A stretch of DNA of 64,000 bases from Paracoccaceae bacterium (GTDB taxonomy: Bacteria; Pseudomonadota; Alphaproteobacteria; Rhodobacterales; Rhodobacteraceae): positions 179,017 to 243,016 of the forward strand of contig JAAEZA010000001.1 in the NCBI GenBank assembly GCA_018223125.1, in the 5' to 3' direction. Below the pieces are notes generated by a model. The model had not been told where the DNA came from and made no database searches. It saw only the letters and a program-made list of their open reading frames with translations. Position numbers and translations under genes: made by a program. Shown one piece after another: positions 17,837-27,085 of this stretch (positions within the stretch are counted from its first letter, which is position 1; each line of letters starts with the position of its first letter).

Positions 17837-19231
17837 TTAGCGGTAGGTTACGGATTTCACGGCCTCGATCACCTCGGGTGTGGTGATCAGGGCGTGTTTT
17901 TCCAGATTTGCGGCATAGGGCATGGGAACATCCTTGCCGGTGCAGTTGATGACGGGCGCATCGAGGTAATCAAATGCCTGCTGCATCAGAACCGCACTGA
18001 TGTAGTTGCCGATAGAGGCGACAGGGAAGCCTTCCTCGACGGTAACACAACGGTTTGTTTTCTTGACGGATTTGATGATCGCATCCGTATCCATCGGCCG
18101 CAGGGACCGCAGGTCGAGCACTTCTGCATTGATGCCTTCTTCGGCCAGTGCATCGGCAGCCTCCAGCGCGTATTTCATGCCGATGCCAAAGGAAACGATG
18201 GTCACGTCATCCCCTTCACGGGCAATTTTTGCCTTGCCGATGGGGACAGTGAAATCGTCCAGCTCCGGCACGTCAAAGGATTGACCGTACAGGATTTCGT
18301 TTTCGAGAAAGATCACCGGATTGGGATCGCGGATCGCTGATTTCATCAGCCCTTTATAATCCGCAGCCGTGTAGGGCATGATAACCTTCAGCCCCGGAAT
18401 ATGGGAATACCAGGCAGCGTAATCCTGACTGTGTTGCGCCCCGACGCGGGCGGCAGCGCCGTTCGGGCCACGGAACACCATCGGTGCGCCCATCTGTCCG
18501 CCGGACATATAAAGCGTCTTGGCCGCAGAGTTGATGATCTGGTCAATCGCCTGCATGGCAAAGTTGAAGGTCATGAATTCTACGATCGGGCGCAAACCGG
18601 CAAAGGCTGCACCAACTGCGATACCGGCAAACCCGTGTTCGGTGATCGGCGTGTCGATAACACGGCGCGCGCCGAATTCTTCCAGCAGGCCCTGACTGAT
18701 CTTGTAAGCGCCCTGATACTCGCCCACTTCCTCGCCCATCAGGAAGACTTCATCAGCGCGGCGCATTTCCTCGGCCATCGCGTCCCGCAGGGCTTCGCGC
18801 ACGGTCTGTTTTTTGAACTTGGTGCCTTCCGGAATATTTTCCATCGGTATTTCAGGCATGTCCCCTGCGGCTTGTGCGGCAGGTTTGGTGCTGACATCTG
18901 CAGAGTCGTCTTCGTCGCTGCTTTCGCTGTCGTCTGCCGGTGCATCCTGTGAGCCGCTTGCGGCATCTTCTGCTGCAGAGGCATCTTCACCGTCTTCCAG
19001 AAGCACGGCAATCGGCGTGTTTACCTTTACGCCTTCGGTGCCTTCTTCGATCAGGATCTTGCCGATCACCCCTTCGTCTACAGCTTCGAATTCCATCGTG
19101 GCCTTGTCTGTTTCGATCTCCGCCATGATATCGCCGGAGGCGACGGTATCGCCTTCCTTGACCAGCCATTTGGCCAGAGTACCTTCTTCCATCGTTGGCG
19201 AAAGGGCGGGCATGAGTATTTTGGTTGCCAT
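17837..19231 (-). CDS. pdhB: Pyruvate dehydrogenase E1 beta subunit with N-terminal lipoyl domain
   Basis: The 464-residue protein is longer than a standard E1-beta (about 330). The extra 130 residues are a lipoyl domain (1-80, K43 in ETDKAT) plus an acidic Ser/Asp/Ala linker, and the E1-beta fold begins near residue 140 ([14 protein letters not shown]). Lipoylated E1-beta is known in Alphaproteobacteria. The lipoyl domain is almost identical at protein level to that of pdhC, yet the DNA differs at many third positions. AAGGA lies 8 nt before the ATG, and the gene follows pdhA by 11 nt. Confidence 0.95.
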   Translation of the reverse strand: MATKILMPALSPTMEEGTLAKWLVKEGDTVASGDIMAEIETDKATMEFEAVDEGVIGKILIEEGTEGVKVNTPIAVLLEDGEDASAAEDAASGSQDAPADDSESSDEDDSADVSTKPAAQAAGDMPEIPMENIPEGTKFKKQTVREALRDAMAEEMRRADEVFLMGEEVGEYQGAYKISQGLLEEFGARRVIDTPITEHGFAGIAVGAAFAGLRPIVEFMTFNFAMQAIDQIINSAAKTLYMSGGQMGAPMVFRGPNGAAARVGAQHSQDYAAWYSHIPGLKVIMPYTAADYKGLMKSAIRDPNPVIFLENEILYGQSFDVPELDDFTVPIGKAKIAREGDDVTIVSFGIGMKYALEAADALAEEGINAEVLDLRSLRPMDTDAIIKSVKKTNRCVTVEEGFPVASIGNYISAVLMQQAFDYLDAPVINCTGKDVPMPYAANLEKHALITTPEVIEAVKSVTYR

Positions 19232-19242
19232 GATTGGATTCC

Positions 19243-20232
19243 TTAAGCGTAGATGTCTGTATAGAGTTCGTCGAGCGCGGGTTCAGGGCTCTCTGTGGCG
19301 AAATCGGCGGCTTCGGACACGATCTTTTTAACCTCTTTGTCGATGGCTTTAAGTTCGTCTTCCGTCGCGTGTTTGCCGGTCACGAGAAGGTCGCGCACGT
19401 GATCAATCGGGTCTTTTTCCGATTTGATCTTCTGCACTTCCTCCCGCGTGCGGTATTTCGCCGGATCGGACATGGAATGCCCGCGATAGCGGTAGGTTTT
19501 CATTTCAAGGATGTATGGCCCGTTGCCCGCGCGGCAATGGGCCAGCGCGCGTTCGCCAGCCTCTTTCACCGCCAGCACATCCATTCCGTCCACGGCTTCA
19601 CCCGGAATGCCGAAGGCCTCTCCACGGGTGTAAAGTTCGGGTGTCGAGGAACCCCGCTGCAAGGAGGTGCCCATCGCGTACTGGTTGTTTTCAATTACAA
19701 AAATACAGGGCAGTTTCCAAAGGCTCGCCATGTTGAAGGTTTCATAAACCTGCCCCTGGTTTGCAGCGCCATCGCCGAAATAGGCAAAGGACACATCATC
19801 GGTGCCCATGTATTTGTTGGCAAAGGCCAGACCGGCCCCGATAGGAACCTGTGCCGCAACGATACCATGCCCGCCATAAAACCGTTTCTCGGCCGAGAAC
19901 ATGTGCATGGAGCCGCCCTTACCTTTGGAATAGCCGCCTTCGCGCCCGGTAAGTTCGGCCATCACGCCTTTGGGGTCCATCCCGCAGGCCAGCATGTGCC
20001 CGTGATCGCGGTAGGACGTCACCCGCTGGTCGCCTTCCTTGGCCGCAGCCTCCAGCCCGACAACAACCGCTTCCTGACCGATATAAAGGTGGCAGAACCC
20101 GCCAATAAGGCCCATGCCGTAGAGTTGCCCTGCCTTTTCCTCAAATCTTCGTATCATCAACATTTCACGGTAGTGGCTCATAAGCTCTTCTGCCGAGACA
20201 TTGGATTTGGATGATTTCTTGGCTGCAGCCAT
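19243..20232 (-). CDS. pdhA: Pyruvate dehydrogenase E1 alpha subunit
   Basis: E1-alpha binds TPP and decarboxylates pyruvate together with PdhB. The 329-residue protein has the TPP motif beginning GDGAANQGQ and ending near IENN, plus the phosphorylation-loop-like region [15 protein letters not shown] typical of E1-alpha. It is first in the pdhABC operon. A consensus-like -10 element and a 14-bp perfect palindrome sit just upstream of the ATG, suggesting transcriptional control of the operon. Confidence 0.96.
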   Translation of the reverse strand: MAAAKKSSKSNVSAEELMSHYREMLMIRRFEEKAGQLYGMGLIGGFCHLYIGQEAVVVGLEAAAKEGDQRVTSYRDHGHMLACGMDPKGVMAELTGREGGYSKGKGGSMHMFSAEKRFYGGHGIVAAQVPIGAGLAFANKYMGTDDVSFAYFGDGAANQGQVYETFNMASLWKLPCIFVIENNQYAMGTSLQRGSSTPELYTRGEAFGIPGEAVDGMDVLAVKEAGERALAHCRAGNGPYILEMKTYRYRGHSMSDPAKYRTREEVQKIKSEKDPIDHVRDLLVTGKHATEDELKAIDKEVKKIVSEAADFATESPEPALDELYTDIYA

Positions 20233-20249
20233 GAGGTGTCTCCGAAATG

Positions 20250-20272
20250 GTTTAATATTAAACTATATTATA
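20250..20272 (-). promoter_or_regulatory. pdhA promoter -10 element with overlapping 14-bp palindrome
   Basis: On the minus strand TATAAT (20267-20272) is followed by the perfect palindrome GTTTAATATTAAAC (20250-20263), which covers the expected transcription start, 18-31 nt before the pdhA ATG. No good -35 hexamer is evident. The arrangement fits a repressor operator at the start site. The regulator is not identifiable. Confidence 0.5.
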
Positions 20273-20356
20273 CTGGAACTGCTGTGGAATTACACCTGTT
20301 ATTTTCGCCTGACAGACAGGGTGCGGATTTACGCTTCCGCCTGTTGTCCTGTGACA

Positions 20357-20390
20357 TAAAAAAAAGACCGCCGTCTTGGGAACAGCGGTC
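20357..20390 (-). terminator. Intrinsic terminator after ftsB
   Basis: On the minus strand a GACCGC/GCGGTC stem with extra internal pairing is followed by a run of T bases, 34 nt beyond the ftsB stop codon. It separates ftsB from the pdhA promoter. Confidence 0.8.
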
Positions 20391-20423
20391 AATTCGTTTT
20401 GCACCTTGGGGAAATGTCGGGTG

Positions 20424-20729
20424 TTACTGGATGATTATTTCATCCCCTCTTGCCATGCCGAGAACCTTGCGGGCCCGTTCGTCCAGCAGATCCAAATCGA
20501 GGTAACTGTCTGACAGGCGACGGGTCTTGTTCTGTAGGATCTCGCGTTCTGCATGGAGTTGTGCCAGCTGCTGTTTCAAAGCGGCCTCATCCGCTTCGAT
20601 CTGCACCCGGCGGAAGTGGCCGTAATCACCTTGCACAGCAGCAAAGACGAAATAAGCAGACAAGAGGAATGCCGTGATGAAAAGCATCACCGTGCCAATC
20701 GCCGCCCCTGTTTTACCTTGCTGTATCAA
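20424..20729 (-). CDS. ftsB: FtsB/DivIC-family septum formation initiator
   Basis: FtsB links FtsL and FtsQ in the divisome. The 101-residue protein has one N-terminal membrane span (about 10-32) followed by a coiled coil (QIEADEAALKQQLAQLHAERE) and a short periplasmic tail (DLDLLDERARKVLGMARGDE), which is the FtsB/DivIC layout. The proposed start is TTG at 20729 with GAGG about 10 nt upstream; the next in-frame Met lies inside the membrane span. Symbol assigned by architecture only. It sits between fba and pdhA. Confidence 0.82.
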   Translation of the reverse strand: MIQQGKTGAAIGTVMLFITAFLLSAYFVFAAVQGDYGHFRRVQIEADEAALKQQLAQLHAEREILQNKTRRLSDSYLDLDLLDERARKVLGMARGDEIIIQ

Positions 20730-20848
20730 AACCGAACCACCTCGTTACCCGTTCTTGTGACGGGTTATGAGACGACTATAGGCCAAGCGGATCGGGATGT
20801 GAATCCCAAAACGAATCACTTGGCAAAGTTTTTTCAACGGCACGGCGG

Positions 20849-20884
20849 AAACAGGGCTGCCGGCCTTGGACCGCAGCCCTGTTT
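20849..20884 (-). terminator. Terminator-like hairpin after class I aldolase gene
   Basis: A perfect 12-bp stem, AAACAGGGCTGC with GCAGCCCTGTTT, begins 7 nt beyond the fba stop codon on the minus strand. The U-run is short (three T), but the stem is strong and well placed. Confidence 0.65.
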
Positions 20885-20890
20885 ATCAGC

Positions 20891-21808
20891 CTAGCAGGCG
20901 TTGGATGCCTCGCAGATGCTGTCGATTGTCGCAGCGATGGTTTTGTTGAACGCTTCGTCGGACTGATCCGCAGAGAGCCCTTCGGTCAGCGCGCGGGAAA
21001 AGCTGGCGATCATACCGTTGTTTTTGGACAGGCGGGCGTTTGCCTCATCCCGCGAATAGCCGCCCGACAAAGCCACAACGCGCATGACAGCAGGGTGGTC
21101 CACCAGTGGCTGGTAGTGGTTGGCGGTTTCCGGCAGCGTCAGTTTCAACATAACCTGCTGGCCTTCGGGCAGGTTTTCCAGATGACGGATAATCGAAGCC
21201 AGCAGCAGGTCTTCGGCCTGCGCCTTGTCGCTGATGGAAATGGTCACTTCAGGTTCGATGATCGGCATTAACCCGTGTTTGTAAACCTGCGCGGCAACCT
21301 CGAACTGCTGTGCGACAATCGCTTCAATGCCGCTTTCGGACGCCGCATCAATGACCGAGCGCATTTTGGTGCCGAAAATCCCCGCATCCACTGCACGGGA
21401 CAAAGTCGCATCCAGACCGCCAATCGGTTTCATCAGTTTCACGCCGTCGGCTTCGTCTTCCAGACCTTTGTCGATCTTCAGGAACGGCACAACGCCCCGT
21501 TCTTCCCACAGATAGGTCGCGGTCGGTTTGCCTGCAATTTCGCGGTCCATGGTCATTTCAAACAGGATCGCGCCGATCACCTTGTCGCCGGTAAAGGCAG
21601 GGGCTTGGGCGATGCGTGCGCGCATGCCATGGATCAGGTCGAACATTTCGTCGTCATTGGAATAGGCGTCCTCTGACACACCATAAAGCCCCAGCGCTTT
21701 GGGGGTGGAACCGCCGCTTTGATCAAGGGCTGCGATAAAGCCCGCGCCGGATTGCATTTTTTCGGTCATTGCAGAGTTTGGCATGTCTGGGTCCGTTCTG
21801 TTGGTCAT
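20891..21808 (-). CDS. fba: Fructose-bisphosphate aldolase class I
   Basis: It cleaves fructose 1,6-bisphosphate to the triose phosphates, by the Schiff-base (class I) mechanism. The 305-residue protein shows the bacterial class I features GFIAALDQSGGSTPKAL near the start, ILFEMTMDREIAGKPT in the middle and ALSGGYSRDEA near the C-terminus. Start choice is uncertain: the ATG at 21808 has no obvious ribosome site, the ATG at 21784 has a weak GGA, and both leave the domain intact. It lies 14 nt after pgk, so it is probably the last gene of tkt-gap-pgk-fba. Confidence 0.9.
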   Translation of the reverse strand: MTNRTDPDMPNSAMTEKMQSGAGFIAALDQSGGSTPKALGLYGVSEDAYSNDDEMFDLIHGMRARIAQAPAFTGDKVIGAILFEMTMDREIAGKPTATYLWEERGVVPFLKIDKGLEDEADGVKLMKPIGGLDATLSRAVDAGIFGTKMRSVIDAASESGIEAIVAQQFEVAAQVYKHGLMPIIEPEVTISISDKAQAEDLLLASIIRHLENLPEGQQVMLKLTLPETANHYQPLVDHPAVMRVVALSGGYSRDEANARLSKNNGMIASFSRALTEGLSADQSDEAFNKTIAATIDSICEASNAC

Positions 21809-21822
21809 TTTGGTGTTTTATA

Positions 21823-23022
21823 TCAATTGCCTGCAGCTTCAAGGGCCGCAACGCCGGGCAGGGTTTTGCCTTCCAGCCATTCAAGGAAAGCGCCACCGGC
21901 GGTGGAAATATAGCTGAAATCATCTGCTGCACCACTGGTGTTCAGTGCGGCAACCGTATCGCCACCCCCTGCAACAGAGACAAGCCGTCCGGCTTTGGAC
22001 AGGCTTGCAGCGTGTAGGGCTGCGGCGTCGGTTGCGGCGTTGAAGGGCGGGATTTCAAAGGCGCCAAGCGGTCCGTTCCAGACCAGTGTTTTGGCCGCAT
22101 CCAGCACGGATTTGACCCGCGCAACGGATTTGGGGCCGGCATCAAGGATCATCTGATCCGCAGGGCAGGCATCTGCATCACAGGTGTGGGCCTCGGCACC
22201 GGCTTTGAATTCGGAAGCGGTGACAACGTCAACGGGCAGAACCAGTTCACAGTTGCCCTCATCCGCTTTGGCCATGATCTTGCGCGCCGTGTCCAGCAGA
22301 TCGTGTTCGCACAGGGATTTGCCCACATTCACGCCTTGGGCTGCCAGAAACGTATTCGCCATGCCGCCGCCGATAACGATCTGGTCCACTTTCGGGATCA
22401 GATTGCCCAGCAGGTCCAGTTTGGTAGAAACCTTGGCACCGCCGACCACAGCCACAACCGGATGGGTCGGGGTGGAAAGCGCGTTTTCCAGTGCTTCCAG
22501 TTCCGCCTGCATCAGACGACCGGCACAGGCGGGCAGATGGGCCACAACCCCTGCGGTAGAGGCATGGGCACGGTGGGCGGCAGAGAAGGCATCGTTACAG
22601 TAGATGTCTCCGAAAGCGGCCATTTTTTCCGAAAACTCGGGATCATTTGCGGTTTCACCCGGATAGAAACGGGTGTTCTCCACCAGCAGGATTTCACCGT
22701 CTTTCAGCGCTTTGGTCTGGGCCACAACGGTTTCGTAAGTGTCATCGTGGGTGAACTGGACGGGCTGGCCGAAATGCTCTGATAGGGCAGGGAGCAGATG
22801 CACCAGAGACAACTCTGGCACCGATTGGCCCTTGGGTCGTCCGACATGTGCCAGCAGAACCACACGCCCGCCTTTTTCCACGATCTCTTTGACCGTTGGA
22901 ACGATCCGTTCGATCCGCGTGGCATCGGTCACTTGTCCGTCTGCCATTGGTACGTTGATGTCTACACGGGTCAGCACGCGTTTTCCGGCAAGGTCAAATG
23001 CGTCGAGCGTTTTCCAGGTCAT
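21823..23022 (-). CDS. pgk: Phosphoglycerate kinase
   Basis: The 399-residue monomeric kinase makes ATP from 1,3-bisphosphoglycerate. Family motifs seen are [13 protein letters not shown] (substrate basic patch), [24 protein letters not shown] and the nucleotide-binding [12 protein letters not shown]. The frame is open another 40 codons upstream, but the family start [17 protein letters not shown] is the ATG at 23022 with AGGA 6 nt upstream. It lies between the 47-residue membrane protein and fba. Confidence 0.96.
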   Translation of the reverse strand: MTWKTLDAFDLAGKRVLTRVDINVPMADGQVTDATRIERIVPTVKEIVEKGGRVVLLAHVGRPKGQSVPELSLVHLLPALSEHFGQPVQFTHDDTYETVVAQTKALKDGEILLVENTRFYPGETANDPEFSEKMAAFGDIYCNDAFSAAHRAHASTAGVVAHLPACAGRLMQAELEALENALSTPTHPVVAVVGGAKVSTKLDLLGNLIPKVDQIVIGGGMANTFLAAQGVNVGKSLCEHDLLDTARKIMAKADEGNCELVLPVDVVTASEFKAGAEAHTCDADACPADQMILDAGPKSVARVKSVLDAAKTLVWNGPLGAFEIPPFNAATDAAALHAASLSKAGRLVSVAGGGDTVAALNTSGAADDFSYISTAGGAFLEWLEGKTLPGVAALEAAGN

Positions 23023-23030
23023 ATGGGTTC

Positions 23031-23174
23031 CTATCGCCAAAAAGCTATCCAGTCGATCAGCCGCAGCAGTTCCCGCCCCCAAAGGATGAGGTATTCTGCT
23101 TCGTTGAACTGGATATCTATCACCACCAGTGCCACAAGGCACAGGCCCAAAATCATCGCTACAGTATTATTCAT
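23031..23174 (-). CDS. 47-residue single-span membrane protein between gap and pgk
   Basis: This short frame encodes [20 protein letters not shown] followed by [20 protein letters not shown] and DWIAFWR. It has one membrane span (about 5-20), a short acidic turn, then an amphipathic helix rich in Trp and Leu. It ends 8 nt before the pgk start. A similar tiny protein occurs between gap and pgk in other Rhodobacterales as I recall, which supports it being real. No good ribosome site is visible, but a 6-bp GCCCGT/ACGGGC hairpin (23185-23203) lies just upstream. Function unknown; membrane tethering of glycolytic enzymes would be speculation. Confidence 0.65.
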   Translation of the reverse strand: MNNTVAMILGLCLVALVVIDIQFNEAEYLILWGRELLRLIDWIAFWR

Positions 23175-23214
23175 GGTCGCGGCCGCCCGTTGGGAAAACG
23201 GGCAGCGCGGCCCG

Positions 23215-24216
23215 TCAAATAAGTTTGCCCATTGCTACAGCCGTGTCGGCCATACGGCAAGAGAAACCCCACTCGTTATCGTACCAAGACAGCACACGCA
23301 CAAGGTTCCCGCCCATCACAGTGGTTTGCAGGGAGGCAAAGTTGGAGGAATGGGTGTTGTGGTTATAGTCAATGGAAACAGTGGGTTCGTCGCCATATTC
23401 CAGAATGCCCTTCATCGGACCTTCGGCTGCGGCCTTCATCGCGGCGTTGACTTCTTTCACAGTTGTGTCGCGCTTGGGGATGAATTTCAGGTCCACAGCA
23501 GAAACATTGGGTGTCGGCACACGGATGGCAGAGCCGTCCAGCTTGCCTTCCAGTTCCGGCAGTACCAGACCCACCGCTTTGGCAGCGCCTGTTGTGGTCG
23601 GAATCAGGGACATGGCCGCTGCACGGGCGCGGTAGAGATCCTTGTGGCGACGGTCCAGTGTCGGCTGGTCGCCTGTGTAGCTGTGGATCGTGGTCATAAA
23701 GCCTTTGTCGATGCCGATTGCATCGTTCAGAACCTTGGCAATAGGGGCCAGACAGTTGGTGGTACAGGATGCGTTTGATACGATCAGATCTTCGGCTGTC
23801 AGATCGTCGTGGTTCACCCCGTAAACGATTGTCTTATCGGCCATTTTCGCCGGAGCAGAGTTCAGAACCCGCTTTGCGCCCTGTCTCAGGTGGACTTCGG
23901 AGGCGCCTTTGTCGTTAAACTTGCCAGTACATTCCAGAACCACATCAACACCGGACCAGTCGAGTTCTTCGGGGTTGTAGGTAGAGAACATGCGCATATC
24001 GTTCCGGCCCACATTCATGGTGCCGTCACCGATTGTGATGTCACCGGGAAAGCGCCCGTGGATGCTGTCGTATTTCAGAAGGTGGGCTGTGGTTTCCAAC
24101 GGGCCTGTGGCATTCACCGCAACCACTTCGATATCATCGCGGCCGCTTTCGATGATATGGGCCAATGTGCAACGACCGATCCGGCCAAATCCGTTAATGG
24201 CAACTTTGACAGCCAT
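23215..24216 (-). CDS. gap: Glyceraldehyde-3-phosphate dehydrogenase, type I
   Basis: It oxidises glyceraldehyde 3-phosphate to 1,3-bisphosphoglycerate. The 333-residue protein has the Rossmann start INGFGRIGR, catalytic C151 in SNASCTTNCLAP and H178 in TTIHSYTGDQ. The residue after VVAVN, where strictly NAD-dependent enzymes carry Asp, is Ala (VNATGPLE), so NADP or dual cofactor use is possible. AGGAG lies 6 nt before the ATG. Upstream lie a hairpin and two CG-centred palindromes that may control it. Confidence 0.95.
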   Translation of the reverse strand: MAVKVAINGFGRIGRCTLAHIIESGRDDIEVVAVNATGPLETTAHLLKYDSIHGRFPGDITIGDGTMNVGRNDMRMFSTYNPEELDWSGVDVVLECTGKFNDKGASEVHLRQGAKRVLNSAPAKMADKTIVYGVNHDDLTAEDLIVSNASCTTNCLAPIAKVLNDAIGIDKGFMTTIHSYTGDQPTLDRRHKDLYRARAAAMSLIPTTTGAAKAVGLVLPELEGKLDGSAIRVPTPNVSAVDLKFIPKRDTTVKEVNAAMKAAAEGPMKGILEYGDEPTVSIDYNHNTHSSNFASLQTTVMGGNLVRVLSWYDNEWGFSCRMADTAVAMGKLI

Positions 24217-24290
24217 GGTATTCTCCTAAAGTCCGAAACAGATGCGGTGTGCGGGATGGCCCACCACTGATTACGAACCGCGTAAACGCA

Positions 24291-24320
24291 AGACGCCCGA
24301 AAGGGAACCTTCGGGCGTCT
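24291..24320 (-). terminator. Hairpin between tkt and gap
   Basis: An AGACGCCCGA/TCGGGCGTCT stem (10-11 bp) lies about 40-70 nt past the tkt stop codon on the minus strand. The sequence after it (TGCGTTTACG) has only a poor U-tract, so it may attenuate rather than end transcription into gap. Confidence 0.5.
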
Positions 24321-24332
24321 CGTTTAGGGGCA

Positions 24333-24366
24333 ATGTTAACGTTAAAGTCCGATGTTAACGTTAAAG
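24333..24366. promoter_or_regulatory. Two CG-centred TTAACGTTAA palindromes (candidate LacI-family operators) between tkt and gap
   Basis: The 15-mer ATGTTAACGTTAAAG occurs twice, at 24333-24347 and 24352-24366, with a 19-bp period. Each holds the perfect 10-bp palindrome TTAACGTTAA. The second copy includes the tkt stop codon. A central CG inside an inverted repeat is typical of LacI-family operators. CceR, a LacI-type regulator of central carbon metabolism in Alphaproteobacteria, is the natural candidate, but its motif is quoted from memory and was not checked. Confidence 0.6.
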
Positions 24367-26379
24367 CAGGTTCTTCACTTTCTCGGCCAGGGCATCGGCT
24401 GTAATGCCGAAGTTGGCGTAAAGCTCTTCTGCTGGGGCAGAGGCGCCAAAGCCTTCCATTCCCACAAAATCCGCTTTGTTGGCCTTGCCCCGTTCGCCGG
24501 TCAGCCATTTGTCCCAGCCAAAGCGGGCGGCGGCCTCGATCCCGACGCGGACAGGGCCTGCGGGCAGAACCTTGCGGCGGTAGGCTTCGTCCTGCGCCTC
24601 GAACAACTCCCAGCATGGCATGGAGACAACGCGGGTGCCGATCCCGACCGCTTGCAGCTTGTCGCGGGCATCCAGTGCGATTTCCACTTCGGAACCTGTG
24701 GCCAGAAGGATCGCCTGACGTTTTCCCTCGGCCTCGGCCAGCACATAGGCGCCCATGGCCGTCATGTTCTTGTTTGTATGTTTCGTGCGCACCGTGCGCA
24801 CACCCTGACGGGTCAGGGACATGACGGAAGGCGTGGATTCAGACGACATCGCCAGTTCCCATGCTTCCGCGGTTTCCACAGTATCAGCAGGGCGGAACAC
24901 CCATGTGTTCGGCGTCGCACGGGAAATCGCCAGATGCTCGATCGGCTGGTGGGTCGGGCCGTCCTCGCCAAGGCCGATGCTGTCATGGGTCATGACAAAG
25001 ACCGAAGGCACACCCATCAGGGCTGCCAGACGCATGGCTGGGCGAGCGTAATCGGTGAAACACATGAAGGTGCCGCCATAGGGGCGCACACCGCCGTGCA
25101 GCGCCATGCCGTTCATCGCAGCGGCCATGCCGTGTTCGCGAATGCCATAGGCCACGTGGCGGCCCTTGCGGTTGCCCGGCTCGAACCAGCCGAGCCCGTC
25201 TGTCAGGGTATTGTTGGATCCTGTCAGGTCGGCAGAGCCACCGATGGTTTCTTTCATGATCGGGTTGATCACTTCCAGCGCCATCTGGCTGGAGGCCCGT
25301 GTCGCCTTTTTCGGCTGCTCTTCAGAGACCTTGCGCTTGAGCTGCTTGATCACAGCAGACAGGCGCTTGTGCGGTGTGCCACTGATGACGCGGTTGAATT
25401 CGGCCTGCCGGTTGTCAGACAGTTGCGCCAGACGCTCGTTCCAGGCGTTGAAGTCTTCATTCCCGCGCGAACCGATGGCTTCCCATGCGGATTTGATGTC
25501 GGCAGGAATTTCAAAGGCGGGGTAGGGCCAGTCATAGAATTCGCGCATCTGTTCCAGTTGCGCATCCTTGATGGCATAGCCGTGGCCCTTGTTCGTGTCC
25601 TGCACACCTTCAACACCAACAGCGATTGTGGTTTTGCAGGCGATCATGGACGGCGTGTTGGATTTCTTCGCAGCGGTCAGGGCGGCGTCGATTTCATCGG
25701 GGTTGTGCCCGTCGCATTCATACACGGACCACCCGGCTGCCTTGAACCGTTTTTTCTGGTCGGTCAGGTCGGAGAGCTCGATCTTGCCGTCGATGGAGAT
25801 GTTATTGTCGTCCCACAGCACGATCAGTTTGCCAAGCTTCTGTTTGCCCGCAAGGCCGATGGCTTCGTGGCTGACGCCTTCCATCAGGCAGCCGTCGCCT
25901 GCGATAACATAGGTGTAATGGTCAACCACGGATTTGTTGAACCGCGCCGCCATGGATTGTTCGGCCATGGCCATGCCGACAGCCGTGGCGATGCCCTGAC
26001 CCAGCGGCCCTGTGGTGGTTTCAATCCCTTTGGCGTGGCCGTATTCCGGATGCCCTGCGGTTTTCGCGCCCCACTGGCGGAAGTTGCGGATTTCATCCAT
26101 TGTCATGTCTTTATAACCTGTCAGGTGCAACAGACCGTAAAGCAGCATGGAACCGTGTCCGGCGGAAAGCACAAAACGGTCCCGATCCGGCCAGTCCGGA
26201 TTGGCCGCATCAAACTTCAGGTGCTTCTCGAAAAGCACAGTCGCTGCATCGGCCATACCAATTGGCATGCCCTGATGTCCGGAGGCGGCTGCATGGACTG
26301 CATCTGCTGCCAGAATGCGCAAGGCTGCGGCTTTTTTCCAATGGTCGGGATGGTTGGTCTTAAGCTCTGAAATGTCCAC
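24361..26379 (-). CDS. tkt: Transketolase
   Basis: This TPP enzyme transfers two-carbon units in the pentose phosphate pathway. Motifs seen are [26 protein letters not shown] with the following NNISIDG (TPP binding), and [18 protein letters not shown] in the pyrimidine domain. The proposed start is GTG at 26379 ([14 protein letters not shown]), with AAGGG about 7 nt upstream, giving 672 residues, the usual family length. The frame is open upstream, but those residues do not look like Tkt. It is first in tkt-gap-ORF-pgk-fba. Confidence 0.95.
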   Translation of the reverse strand: MDISELKTNHPDHWKKAAALRILAADAVHAAASGHQGMPIGMADAATVLFEKHLKFDAANPDWPDRDRFVLSAGHGSMLLYGLLHLTGYKDMTMDEIRNFRQWGAKTAGHPEYGHAKGIETTTGPLGQGIATAVGMAMAEQSMAARFNKSVVDHYTYVIAGDGCLMEGVSHEAIGLAGKQKLGKLIVLWDDNNISIDGKIELSDLTDQKKRFKAAGWSVYECDGHNPDEIDAALTAAKKSNTPSMIACKTTIAVGVEGVQDTNKGHGYAIKDAQLEQMREFYDWPYPAFEIPADIKSAWEAIGSRGNEDFNAWNERLAQLSDNRQAEFNRVISGTPHKRLSAVIKQLKRKVSEEQPKKATRASSQMALEVINPIMKETIGGSADLTGSNNTLTDGLGWFEPGNRKGRHVAYGIREHGMAAAMNGMALHGGVRPYGGTFMCFTDYARPAMRLAALMGVPSVFVMTHDSIGLGEDGPTHQPIEHLAISRATPNTWVFRPADTVETAEAWELAMSSESTPSVMSLTRQGVRTVRTKHTNKNMTAMGAYVLAEAEGKRQAILLATGSEVEIALDARDKLQAVGIGTRVVSMPCWELFEAQDEAYRRKVLPAGPVRVGIEAAARFGWDKWLTGERGKANKADFVGMEGFGASAPAEELYANFGITADALAEKVKNLL

Positions 26380-26586
26380 GAAAGGCCCTTTCTTCGGGGG
26401 GATGCGCTGGGGATTGGATGCCCTGTGATAGCAACTCAGCAAGGTTGGTCAAGCGATTGAAAGGCGTTTACATCAGCTTTCTTTCGCAGCGAATTGTTTT
26501 TCCACCAGGAAAATGGTCATAATGGCCTCATAAAAATGATTCGCGAGCAGTTGACAGGCTGTCAGACACGAGCAGTAGGTGAAATG

Positions 26587-27084
26587 ATGACACAATTTCC
26601 TAAGATTCAAGCGCGTTTTGATGCGGCGCTGGCGGTTTTCGAAGATGCCGCAGACACCGGCGCAGATGCAGGGAAGCTTGAAGAACAGGCTGCCAGAATC
26701 GAACGGCTTCAGGAAGAACTGAGCACGGCGCAAGACGCGCTCGACGAAGCGAAGGCGCGGATCGACGAAGTAGAAGCAGAGCGCAAGGCCGCCGAGGACA
26801 AGGCCGAAAGCCAGCGCGTGGCATTGGTCAAACAGATCGACACGCTCGACAAAGCGCGTGATACAAGCGAGAAAAACCTCGCCAAGGCACGCCAGTACAA
26901 CAAACACCTCAAAAAGCTGAACAGCGGTCTGCGCAAGCAGAATGAAGAGCATGTAGGCGATGCCGACCTTATCAATGCTTCGCTGGAGGCAGAGCTGAAC
27001 CAGATCAAGGAACAGCGCGATGTGGATCTTGAAGAAGTAAATGGCATCCTTGCCAGAATGACGCCTCTCGTGGAGGGCAATTAA
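26587..27084 (+). CDS. Coiled-coil protein upstream of zapA
   Basis: The 165-residue protein is almost entirely coiled coil (heptads from about residue 25 to 140, KLEEQAARIERLQEELSTAQ) with no enzyme motif. It ends one base before the zapA start, so the two are co-translated. A role in Z-ring organisation with ZapA is inferred from this coupling only. Two adjacent ATGs (26584 and 26587) are possible. The second was chosen because AGGT lies 6 nt before it. The frame extends upstream, but without a ribosome site. Confidence 0.75.
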   Translation: MTQFPKIQARFDAALAVFEDAADTGADAGKLEEQAARIERLQEELSTAQDALDEAKARIDEVEAERKAAEDKAESQRVALVKQIDTLDKARDTSEKNLAKARQYNKHLKKLNSGLRKQNEEHVGDADLINASLEAELNQIKEQRDVDLEEVNGILARMTPLVEGN

Positions 27085-27085
27085 T

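Noticed and set aside
17585-19231. The two lipoyl-domain segments as a recent DNA repeat or recombination hot spot
   Set aside because: Protein identity is high, but the DNA has many synonymous differences, so long exact repeats are absent.
24352-26370. A 672-codon open frame on the plus strand antisense to tkt
   Set aside because: It is the complement of a clearly recognisable transketolase, has no family-like motifs and no ribosome site. Long antisense frames are expected in GC-rich coding DNA with biased third positions.
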